64,000 bases of DNA, from assembly GCF_900100365.1 (NCBI RefSeq), contig NZ_FNKU01000001.1, positions 1,798,001 to 1,862,000 on the forward strand, read 5' to 3'. Origin of the DNA: Pseudomonas cannabina. GTDB taxonomy: Bacteria > Pseudomonadota > Gammaproteobacteria > Pseudomonadales > Pseudomonadaceae. This document shows positions 36,771-44,546 of this stretch, one piece after another. Every line of letters begins with the position of its first letter. Position 1 is the stretch's first letter. Position numbers and translations under genes: made by a program. Under the pieces are notes generated by a model. It was given only the letters and a program-made list of their open reading frames with translations, did not search any database and had not been told where the DNA came from.

Positions 36771-37319
36771 TCAGACAGAGCGGCTTAAAACCTTGGCAAA
36801 CAGGCTGTTGCCATGAATTTCGCCCTGAAACTCATAGTGGGGAAAGCCTTTTACTTCATAGCCTTTACGCGGATAAAAACGTAACGCGCGCTGATTATCC
36901 GACCAGACCGTAGCCCACAGCAATGACGCCTGTTTGCGAGCGGCCCATTGTTCGGCGGCTTCAAGTAATTGACCACCGGCACCGCGTCCGGTGAAGCGTT
37001 CCTGCACATAAAGCCGTTGCAGTTCGGCAGCGTCCGGATCTCTCACAATCGAGTGGTCGGTGCGCAAGGCAACTTGCGCGAAACCGATCAAATGACGTTG
37101 CACTTCGGCAACCCTGATCATGATGTTTACCGGTTCGGCAAGTAACGATGCAAACGCCTGAGGAGCAAACGCTTCGAGCGCTTCGCGGGCAATGGAATCA
37201 CGAATGCCTTGCGTCGCATAAGTGTCCAGAAACACCTGCATGCCGAGGGCGCTCAGGCAACAAGCATCGTCGGGGGTTGCATCGCGCAGGGTGATTGCCA
37301 GTGAGGAAGTTGCGGTCAT
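36771..37319 (-). CDS. GNAT family N-acetyltransferase
   Basis: 182 residues. ITLRDATPDDACCLSAL begins the fold. The acetyl-CoA loop reads LQRLYVQERFTGRGAGGQLLE and the C-terminal part NQRALRFYPRKGYEVKG. The usual RFYxKxGF element has Pro in place of the common residue. Cytosolic, substrate unknown, monocistronic. Confidence 0.88.
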   Translation of the reverse strand: MTATSSLAITLRDATPDDACCLSALGMQVFLDTYATQGIRDSIAREALEAFAPQAFASLLAEPVNIMIRVAEVQRHLIGFAQVALRTDHSIVRDPDAAELQRLYVQERFTGRGAGGQLLEAAEQWAARKQASLLWATVWSDNQRALRFYPRKGYEVKGFPHYEFQGEIHGNSLFAKVLSRSV

Positions 37320-37379
37320 CAGTCCGTTGAATCCGAGAGTCAGGTGAGCGTAACGCTCATCATACCTGAGACTCGGGAT

Positions 37380-37401
37380 GGCCCGACAACCGCGTCGGGC
37401 C
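37380..37401. other. Perfect 8-bp-stem hairpin between the GNAT and DUF3053 genes
   Basis: GGCCCGAC-AACCGC-GTCGGGCC lies 18 bp beyond the 3' end of the lipoprotein gene. A U-run is lacking on both strands, so it is a terminator-like or REP-like stem. Confidence 0.5.
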
Positions 37402-37418
37402 GGGACCGCTGTTGTGCC

Positions 37419-38120
37419 TTAGCGGCCCGTTATGAGTGATTGCAAACGACCCTGCGCCTGCTGAGCATTCTTGCCCTGCTCATTCAACTCTTGCAGCAGT
37501 TTGTTGAGTTCAGCCTGCACCACCGGGTCTTTGACGGTAATGGCAGCGCCGGAAATATCGATCTGCGACTTATGCGCTTCTATGTAATCGGCCACTTTCA
37601 GGCCTGTCGCAAAAGTACCTTTGATTTGCGGCAATACTTCGCGGAAGGTATTCGCCGGCACGCTGACCGTCCGGTCGTAAGCCTTGTCATATACCACTTT
37701 CAAATCGTCCGGCTGCTTCAACTTCGCATGCGCAGCATCGGCCTTGCCCTGTTCGACGGTCAGTTGTTCACCGACCTTGTCCAGACCTGTCTGCACTGCC
37801 GCAAGGTCACCACGGCGCTGAACCACGTCACTCACCGAATGAAACGAACCCTTCTGCATCAGGCTGCTCAAGGGCTGTACCGCAGTGTCCATGCCCGCGC
37901 CGAAATCCGAAATTACCGCGTAATGTGAGCTGTAATCACCAAAGGTCTTTTTCTCGTCTTCCGTCAACTTGGGTACGTGCAGGCCTTGCTTGTCGATGAT
38001 GCGGGTTTGCAGGAACTGAGTGAACGCGGCGCGTTGCTCAGGCTCCTTGTCGCCGCAGCCTGCCAGTAACAAGGGTAAAGCGACAGCCAGCAGCAAACCG
38101 GGACGGAAAAGGGACTTCAT
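37419..38120 (-). CDS. DUF3053 family lipoprotein
   Basis: 233 residues from ATG 38120 with GAGGT upstream. The lipobox LLAGCGDKEP follows a hydrophobic leader. The mature part QRAAFTQFLQTRI, VPKLTEDEKKTFGDYSSHYAVI and the helical C-terminus matches the DUF3053 family (E. coli YiaF-like), predicted inner- or outer-membrane lipoproteins of unknown role. Coiled-coil character is likely near the C-terminus (LQELNEQGKNAQQAQGRLQS). Confidence 0.82.
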   Translation of the reverse strand: MKSLFRPGLLLAVALPLLLAGCGDKEPEQRAAFTQFLQTRIIDKQGLHVPKLTEDEKKTFGDYSSHYAVISDFGAGMDTAVQPLSSLMQKGSFHSVSDVVQRRGDLAAVQTGLDKVGEQLTVEQGKADAAHAKLKQPDDLKVVYDKAYDRTVSVPANTFREVLPQIKGTFATGLKVADYIEAHKSQIDISGAAITVKDPVVQAELNKLLQELNEQGKNAQQAQGRLQSLITGR

Positions 38121-38318
38121 GTCATGGACCTCCGAGATCATAAGAATGCCTGTTCAGAGCAACGACAGCGCTGAATACGGCCATGCTTATAGTCTCGTGA
38201 CGGGATGATCTAGTTCCGTGCTGGCTACCGGCCTGCAGGTAATAAACAAAACACGCGCATGTTTACGGTCAGGCCGGGGGCTTTACCCGCAAGCTGAGCC
38301 GCGCAAAAAGTTCCTTAA

Positions 38319-38417
38319 GGAGACGCTGATTTATTCTAAAACCCAGCTGTTGCCCCCAGATAAATCAAGGCCTCCAGAGCGTTGCAGGGACGAAAAATCG
38401 AATAAATCAGCGCCTCC
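38319..38417. mobile_element. 99-bp MITE with IS5-type ends
   Basis: GGAGACGCTGATTTATTC at the left and GAATAAATCAGCGCCTCC at the right form an 18-bp terminal inverted repeat with one mismatch. TTAA flanks both sides (38315-38318 and 38418-38421). The outer GGAGACGCTGA is the same as the left end of the adjacent IS, so the IS transposase probably mobilises it. It encodes nothing. Confidence 0.85.
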
Positions 38418-38421
38418 TTAA

Positions 38422-39630
38422 GGAGACGCTGAACAATTAACCCGTTCGCACCGTCCCCATTTCCAAGCCGGTTTTTTTCAACCTGCCGGCCTTATTTTAC
38501 GTTTCTCGAGCAGATTTCTGCCCTCATTTTGCTGAAAGGCGGGCCAGTCCCGCCTTTCAGACGGATTTATCCTGCCGTCTGTTGTAAATACCGCTTGGCC
38601 AGCATCAGATTGGCCAACCCAAACAAACTGAACAACTGCGCTGTATTCTTTTCCAGCCCACGGTAGCGAACCTTGCGATGATTGAAGCGCACCTTGATTA
38701 CCTGGAAGGGGTGCTCGACCTTGGCACGCAGTTGCGCCTTGGCATATTCAATTTTGCGCTTGACCCGATACAGCACGCTGCCTTCGCCGTGCTGCTTGTA
38801 ACTGCTTGGCCGTTCTGCAATCGACCAGATAACGTCCCGTTCAGCATGCTCCGGTCGCTTGGCCGCACCGGTGTATCCAGCGTCACCCGAAACATAGGTT
38901 TCGTCACCGTGAAGCAACTGGCCAACCTAGGTGACATCCGCCACGTTAGCGGCCGTCCCTACTACGCTGTGCACCAGCCCCGACGTGGCGTCTACACCAA
39001 TGTGGGCCTTCATCCCAAAGTGCCATTGATTGCCTTTCCTGGCCTGATGCATCTCAGGATCACGCTTGCCTTCTCGGTTCTTGACCGAGGGCGGCGCGGC
39101 GATCAGAGTAGCGTCGACGATAGTGCCTTCCTTGAGCAGCAGCCCCCGGCTGGCCAGATGCTGGTTAATCGTTTCAAACAGCAGCCGGGTTAGCTGATGG
39201 ACTTCCAGCAAGCGGCGAAAACGCAGCAAGGTGGTGGCATCCGGTGCAGACTCGCGACCCAGGTCGATACCCATAAAACCGCGGATGGCCTGGCTGTCGT
39301 AGACGGCATCTTCGCAACCTTCATCGGAGAAACCGAAACACTGCTGCACGACGTACATGCGCAACATGCGCGACACCCCTATCGCAGGGCGTCCGCGCTT
39401 GCCTGCGGTGTTGCTATAAAACGGCGCCACTTGCGCCTCCAGCAGGGCCCAGGGCACCAACTGTTCAAGGTCAGCCAGGAAGCGATCTCGGCGAGTCTGC
39501 TTTTTCTTGCCGGTATATTCGAGTTCGGAGAAGGTCTTCTGCACGCGCGTAACGCTCACGGAGAGGGAGGCTGTTGAAGGAACTTAGTGTGCCAAGGGTG
39601 GGGACAGTTGGCTATTTTTGCAGCGCCTCC
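38422..39630 (-). mobile_element. IS5-family insertion sequence, 1209 bp
   Basis: The element starts GGAGACGCTGAACAATTAAC and ends GCAGCGCCTCC; the ends are inverted repeats of about 16 bp with mismatches. TTAA lies on both sides (38418-38421 and 39631-39634), the YTAR-type target of IS5. It carries one transposase gene interrupted by a stop codon. Confidence 0.88.
38567..39559 (-). pseudogene. IS5-family transposase with an in-frame amber codon
   Basis: A continuous frame of 330 codons is broken by TAG at 38927-38929 after residue 210 (NVADVT, stop, VGQLLHG). The DDE residues are on both sides: D149 (GTIVDATLIAAPP) before it, and an aspartate in VSGDAGYTG and a glutamate in KRKIEYAKAQLRAKVEHPF after it. 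CAG to TAG is the simplest change. Without readthrough or suppression the enzyme is inactive, though full-length copies elsewhere could move the element. Confidence 0.9.
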
Positions 39631-39707
39631 TTAACAATTCTTCATGAGATGAAACGTTTCAGCGACTACCCTTTCCTCGACAAAGTGAACAACAGGAGTC
39701 AATCACG

Positions 39708-39845
39708 ATGTTTGCACACGAGGCCATGGGCCTGATCATTATCACCATCGTCTTTCTGCTTGGAGCGATCGCGATGTTCATTCACCCCTTCCATGCACTG
39801 GGAAACTGGTTCAAAAAACGGAAGCATAAACGAGGCCGAGAGTAG
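39708..39845 (+). CDS. Small single-span membrane protein, 45 residues
   Basis: MFAHEAMGLIIITIVFLLG is followed by more hydrophobic sequence and then a strongly basic tail (NWFKKRKHKRGRE). This gives one membrane helix with a positively charged cytoplasmic end. AGGAG at 39694-39698 is well placed. The coding pattern and ribosome site make it likely real despite its size. It starts 74 bp after the IS target duplication, so its promoter region may have been altered by the insertion. Function unknown. Confidence 0.65.
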   Translation: MFAHEAMGLIIITIVFLLGAIAMFIHPFHALGNWFKKRKHKRGRE

Positions 39846-40252
39846 TATCCCGCTGGACAGAAGCCGAGTGAATATCGCCCGCACGGGTGTCAAGTCGGCC
39901 TCTGTCCATTGCCTGTCAGGAACACCAGCCTGGTACCCGGCTCTGCTGTGGAAAAGAATCCCTGCGCTTTTTCAGCGGTAACATCCCCGCTTTCTCGACC
40001 AAATCCCGTCTCAATCCGACAGTCCCGCCATGTCACTGCCGCCCGACCTATGCGACAATGCGCGCCAATGTCTGGCATGAACCCCCACATTCATCTCCCG
40101 GCAACGCAGTCACGGCAGACTGCCGTTGCTGTCGACGCATGCCCGCTGGTTCAGTTGAGGCTCGGCCGGAACGGGCTGGACGACTACAGATGTGGCCAAA
40201 AATCGGTCCCAGCCCAAATAAGCGCACCATAAGCTATTGATAGGTAAAGTAA
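39846..40252. other. Non-coding stretch before the ABC-F gene
   Basis: No recognised gene. A 108-codon frame at 39909-40232 has no family resemblance and lacks a ribosome site. TATGCGACAATGCGCGCC at about 40048-40065 resembles a promoter -10/+1 region. Confidence 0.5.
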
Positions 40253-41842
40253 TTGATCTCCACAGCTAACATCACGATGCAGTTCGGCGCCAAACCCCTG
40301 TTCGAGAACGTCTCGGTCAAGTTTGCTGCCGGTAACCGTTACGGCCTGATCGGCGCGAACGGCTGCGGGAAATCCACGTTCATGAAAATCCTCGGCGGCG
40401 ATCTCGAGCCTTCGGGTGGCCAGGTGATGCTGGAGCCGAACGTGCGTCTGGGCAAGCTGCGCCAGGATCAGTTCGCCTACGAAGAATTCACCGTGCTCGA
40501 CACCGTGATCATGGGCCACGAAGAGCTGTGGAAGGTCAAGGCCGAACGCGACCGTATCTACTCGCTGCCGGAAATGAGCGAAGACGACGGCATGGCTGTC
40601 GCCGAGCTGGAAACCGAGTTCGCTGAAATGGATGGTTATACCGCCGAGTCGCGTGCCGGTGAACTCCTGCTGGGCCTGGGCATCGGCATCGAACAGCACA
40701 ACGGGCCGATGAGCGAAGTGTCGCCAGGCTGGAAGCTGCGTGTTCTGCTGGCGCAGGCGTTGTTCTCCGACCCGGAAGTGCTGTTGCTCGACGAACCGAC
40801 CAACCACCTGGACATCAACACCATTCGCTGGCTGGAAAACATTCTGACCCAGCGTAACAGCCTGATGATCATCATCTCCCACGACCGTCACTTCCTGAAT
40901 AGCGTGTGCACCCACATGGCTGACCTGGATTACGGCGAGTTGCGTCTGTTCCCGGGCAACTACGACGAGTACATGACCGTGGCGACCCAGTCGCGCGAGC
41001 AGTTGCTGTCCGACAACGCCAAGAAGAAAGCGCAGATTACCGAACTGCAATCGTTCGTCAGCCGCTTCTCGGCCAACGCCTCGAAAGCCAAGCAGGCCAC
41101 GTCCCGCGCCAAGGCGATCGACAAGATCCAGCTGGCCGAGGTCAAGCCTTCAAGCCGCGTGAGCCCGTTCATTCGTTTCGAGCAAACCAAGAAGCTGCAT
41201 CGTCAGGCGGTCATCGTCGAGCGCATGGCCAAAGGCTTCGATGGCAAGACGCTGTTCAAGGATTTCAGCTTCCAGGTCGAAGCGGGCGAGCGCGTTGCGA
41301 TCATCGGCCCGAACGGCATCGGCAAGACCACTCTGTTGCGTACGCTGGTCAATGAGCTGCAACCGGATGCCGGCTCGGTCAAATGGACCGAAGCCGCAGA
41401 AATCGGTTACTACGCCCAGGACCACGCCCACGACTTCGAAGACGACAGCACCCTCTTCGACTGGATGGGTCAATGGACCCAGGGCGGCGAGCAGATCGTC
41501 CGTGGCACGCTGGGCCGCATGCTGTTCTCCAACGACGAAATTCTCAAGTCGGTCAAAGTGATTTCCGGTGGTGAGCAGGGTCGCATGCTGTTCGGCAAGC
41601 TGATTCTGCAAAAGCCGAACGTGCTGGTGATGGACGAACCGACCAACCACCTGGACATGGAATCCATCGAAGCGCTGAACCTGGCGCTGGAAAACTATCC
41701 AGGCACGCTGATCTTCGTCAGCCACGACCGGGAATTCGTATCTTCGCTGGCAACCCGCATCATCGAACTCAGCCCGAGTGGCGTGATCGACTTCAGCGGC
41801 ACTTACGACGACTACCTGCGCAGCCAGGGCGTTGCCTTGTAA
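40253..41842 (+). CDS. ABC-F family ATPase (YbiT-like)
   Basis: 529 residues with a TTG start. Two ATP-binding cassettes are present: the first has [12 protein letters not shown], signature-like [17 protein letters not shown] and [13 protein letters not shown]; the second has [27 protein letters not shown] and [12 protein letters not shown]. There is no membrane domain. The linker between them (about residues 240-310) is the ABC-F tRNA-interaction region, [19 protein letters not shown]. Such proteins bind the ribosome E site and relieve stalling. A strong terminator follows. Confidence 0.95.
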   Translation: MISTANITMQFGAKPLFENVSVKFAAGNRYGLIGANGCGKSTFMKILGGDLEPSGGQVMLEPNVRLGKLRQDQFAYEEFTVLDTVIMGHEELWKVKAERDRIYSLPEMSEDDGMAVAELETEFAEMDGYTAESRAGELLLGLGIGIEQHNGPMSEVSPGWKLRVLLAQALFSDPEVLLLDEPTNHLDINTIRWLENILTQRNSLMIIISHDRHFLNSVCTHMADLDYGELRLFPGNYDEYMTVATQSREQLLSDNAKKKAQITELQSFVSRFSANASKAKQATSRAKAIDKIQLAEVKPSSRVSPFIRFEQTKKLHRQAVIVERMAKGFDGKTLFKDFSFQVEAGERVAIIGPNGIGKTTLLRTLVNELQPDAGSVKWTEAAEIGYYAQDHAHDFEDDSTLFDWMGQWTQGGEQIVRGTLGRMLFSNDEILKSVKVISGGEQGRMLFGKLILQKPNVLVMDEPTNHLDMESIEALNLALENYPGTLIFVSHDREFVSSLATRIIELSPSGVIDFSGTYDDYLRSQGVAL

Positions 41843-41870
41843 GCACCACGCTGACGGTACGGCCCTACTG

Positions 41871-41899
41871 AAAAGCCCTGTCTCATGACAGGGCTTTTT
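41871..41899. terminator. Bidirectional Rho-independent terminator
   Basis: AAAAGCCCTGTC-TCAT-GACAGGGCTTTTT forms a perfect 12-bp stem between the convergent ABC-F and lactonase-like genes, with U-runs on either strand. Confidence 0.95.
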
Positions 41900-41912
41900 G
41901 TTAACCGGCTGT

Positions 41913-43046
41913 TTACGAGCCCGGCTGGCTGAGCATCTCGATCCACAGCGCACCCTTACCGGAAGGCGCCTCGCTGACGCGTTGCAAGGCACCGTCCGGC
42001 CCGATGGCGTAGCTGCCGACCGTGTCGCTTTTCTCTCCGCTGACCAGCAACCAGTGCCCGTTGGGCGACACGGCGATATTGCGCGGCTGTTTTTCCTGGA
42101 CCGGGTAGTTTTCAGCGAACGTCAGTTTGCCAGTGGCCGGGGCGACCTTGAAGACCGACACACTGCTGCTGGTCCGCTCGCTGACGAACAGCCATTTGCC
42201 ATCCGGCGCCAGGCGTATATCGGCTGCCCAGATGCGTGGCGTCGGGTCATCCTTGAGGTCGTTGTTGCGCGCATCGCGTGCCTGTCCGGGGGCCAGTTTC
42301 AGGCGCTCTGGAATGCCCTCGGCATGGCTGACCTGTTTCAGCGCGCCGGTCGTGTGATTGATCGCGAAAGCAGTGACCGTGCCGCTCATTTCACCTACCA
42401 CGTACAAAAACCGGCCATCCGCTGAGAATGCCAAGTGGCGCGGCCCGCTGTTCTGGGCAAGCGTCACGTAGCCTTCGCCGATGGGCACCAGCTTGCCATC
42501 CTTGGGCTCGAGGCGGTATTGCAGCACGCGATCAACGCCTAGGTTTCCGGCGTACACATAGCGGTTGCTGGGGTCGGTACGCACTGAGTGCGCGTGCATG
42601 CCGGTCTTGTAGGTTGCAATGCTGTCGCTGGGACGGTGCTGCGCGTCAATCGGCTGAACGCTGAGCAGATCGGCGCCGTAGGATGCGCCGAACAGGAAAC
42701 GTCCACTGCGATCCGTCGACAGATACGCCAGGCTTTCAGCGAGCGGCGCCTGGCTGAGCGGCTTGAGGTGCCCGGTCCCCGGTTCGATAGTGAAGCTCAG
42801 CACCCGATAGGGCTTGGCACGTAGGGCAGCGAACAAGGCCTTGCCGTCCGGGGAAATCGCCATCGGGTTGACCTGATCGCCCGCCTGGGTCTGTTCGACC
42901 AGGCTGAGCGCCCCGCTCGTCTCGTCCAGCCGGTACTGGGAGAGGAGTCCGTCTGCAGGACTGGAGATGTAAGCGAAGGTGGACGCCTGAACAGGCAGAC
43001 CGAACGAACAGCCGACTGCAGCGGCCAGCAACAGGATTTTTCTCAT
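41913..43046 (-). CDS. Periplasmic 6-phosphogluconolactonase-like beta-propeller protein
   Basis: 377 residues from ATG 43046 with AAGG upstream. The signal peptide is MRKILLLAAAVGCSFGLPVQA. The rest is a lactonase-type seven-bladed propeller with repeated blades such as NPMAISPDGKALFAAL, HSVRTDPSNRYVYAGNLG, RHLAFSADGRFLYVVGE and RNIAVSPNGHWLLVSGE. The E. coli YbhE/Pgl enzyme is cytosolic, so export here suggests another lactone or a binding role. It is divergent from an MFS gene. Confidence 0.88.
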   Translation of the reverse strand: MRKILLLAAAVGCSFGLPVQASTFAYISSPADGLLSQYRLDETSGALSLVEQTQAGDQVNPMAISPDGKALFAALRAKPYRVLSFTIEPGTGHLKPLSQAPLAESLAYLSTDRSGRFLFGASYGADLLSVQPIDAQHRPSDSIATYKTGMHAHSVRTDPSNRYVYAGNLGVDRVLQYRLEPKDGKLVPIGEGYVTLAQNSGPRHLAFSADGRFLYVVGEMSGTVTAFAINHTTGALKQVSHAEGIPERLKLAPGQARDARNNDLKDDPTPRIWAADIRLAPDGKWLFVSERTSSSVSVFKVAPATGKLTFAENYPVQEKQPRNIAVSPNGHWLLVSGEKSDTVGSYAIGPDGALQRVSEAPSGKGALWIEMLSQPGS

Positions 43047-43211
43047 GACAGACCTTTTTGTTATTGTGTTGTAGTCAGTCATCCTATGACTGATCCATGC
43101 CGCTCGGCAACAACCGGCTGAACGCACGAATCAAATCGTTAGCCTGCTTTCATTTATCCTCGGCGCACGCCATCATGGGAACACTCCCACCGCCTGCCAG
43201 CGAAGAGTCCA

Positions 43212-44288
43212 ATGCCTGCCGCGCACATCGGTTCCATGACGATTACTCTGCAAATTGTCTCCATCGTTTTCTACACCTTCATCGCCTTCCTGTGCATCGG
43301 CTTGCCCATTGCCGTGTTGCCCGGCTATGTCCACGACCAGTTGGGTTTCAGCCCGTTGATTGCCGGGGTGGCCATCGCCTCGCAATACCTCGCCACTTTG
43401 CTCAGCCGCCCCTTTGCGGGCCGGGCGAGCCTGACGATCCTGATCGTGGCGCGACTGTTTCTCGGTGTGTCGCAAGGGCTCATCGGCGTCGGCACCATCA
43501 ATTGGTGTATCGGCAAGGTCGGTGCAGAACACACCGCTCGTTCGATCTCCTGGAACGGCATTGCATCCTATGGCGCCATCGCCATTGGCGCACCGCTGGG
43601 CGTGCTGGTCATTGATGCGGTGGGTTTCAACAGCCTGGGCATCGCCTTGATGCTCATGGCAGGCGCGGCGCTGATGTTGATCCGCAACAAACCTTCGGTG
43701 CCGGTCATCGTCGGCGAACGCCTGCCGTACTGGTCGGTGTTCGGCCGGATCGCGCCATATGGCATGGGCCTGACCTTATCCTCCATCGGCTACGGCACGC
43801 TGACCACGTTCATCACCCTCTTCTACCTGAGCCGTGGCTGGGAAGGCGCGGCATACTGCCTGAGCATGTTTGGCGTGTGCTTCATCCTCGCGCGCCTGCT
43901 GTTCATCGGCGCCATCAACCGCTTCGGTGGCTACAACACCGCCATCGTGTGCATGGCGGTCGAAACCTGCGGGTTGTTGATGCTATGGCTTGCGCCGAAT
44001 ATCGGCTTCGCGCTCGCAGGGGCCGGGCTGACCGGGCTGGGCCTGTCGCTGGTCTACCCGGCGCTGGGGGTCGAAGCCATCAAAAGCGTGCCAACGCCCA
44101 GCCGTGGCGCAGGCCTGAGTGCGTACGCGGTGTTCTTCGATCTGGCGCTGGCCATTGCGGGCCCGGTCATGGGAGCCATCGCTTTGGGTCAGGGCTACGA
44201 CTGGATTTTTTTCTACGCGTCGCTGCTGTCGATCGGCGCACTGGGGCTGACACTCTGGCTGGCCCGCCGAGCCCGTCTGCACGCCTGA
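43212..44288 (+). CDS. MFS transporter (YfcJ/YhhS-like) with an apparent internal deletion
   Basis: 358 residues, about 35-40 shorter than relatives. The N-terminal helices run to LLSRPFAGR at residue 71 and jump straight to ASLTILIVARLFLGVSQG. Relatives carry after FAGR the motif YADxxGPKR and a third membrane helix, which are missing here. The junction is near 43424/43425 and is in frame. The C-terminal half looks complete, ending LARRARLHA. These proteins are drug/H+ or sugar exporters. The topology of this copy would be inverted after helix 2, so function is doubtful. Confidence 0.8.
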   Translation: MPAAHIGSMTITLQIVSIVFYTFIAFLCIGLPIAVLPGYVHDQLGFSPLIAGVAIASQYLATLLSRPFAGRASLTILIVARLFLGVSQGLIGVGTINWCIGKVGAEHTARSISWNGIASYGAIAIGAPLGVLVIDAVGFNSLGIALMLMAGAALMLIRNKPSVPVIVGERLPYWSVFGRIAPYGMGLTLSSIGYGTLTTFITLFYLSRGWEGAAYCLSMFGVCFILARLLFIGAINRFGGYNTAIVCMAVETCGLLMLWLAPNIGFALAGAGLTGLGLSLVYPALGVEAIKSVPTPSRGAGLSAYAVFFDLALAIAGPVMGAIALGQGYDWIFFYASLLSIGALGLTLWLARRARLHA

Positions 44289-44514
44289 AACCGGCTCTCT
44301 CATACCTTTCGTGCATAAGCTTTTTGCTGCTTGTTCCAACACTTAAGTCACTGCAACGAAAAGCTGCCGCCGGTCGGTCATTATCTTGACGCCAGTGGCA
44401 ATGCCTTCTTGACTTGATGCTGCGGGCCTCGAACAGGCTGGCAAATCAGCCGTCGCCAAGTCTCTGTCGCGACGAGATTCGCGTGGCAGCCGGGCATCTG
44501 AAACCCTCAATTGC

Positions 44515-44541
44515 CTCTCCCTGACCACTTGATCGGGAGAG
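44515..44541 (+). promoter_or_regulatory. Hairpin that hides the autotransporter ribosome binding site
   Basis: CTCTCCC at 44515-44521 pairs perfectly with GGGAGAG at 44535-44541, the Shine-Dalgarno sequence of the start at 44547. The loop is 13 nt. Folding would reduce translation, so it could be a thermosensor or small-RNA target; this is inference from the complementarity only. Confidence 0.4.
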
Positions 44542-44546
44542 CAGTC

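Noticed and set aside
39909..40232. 108-codon frame before the ABC-F gene
   Set aside because: No ribosome site and no recognisable family; a promoter-like sequence crosses it.
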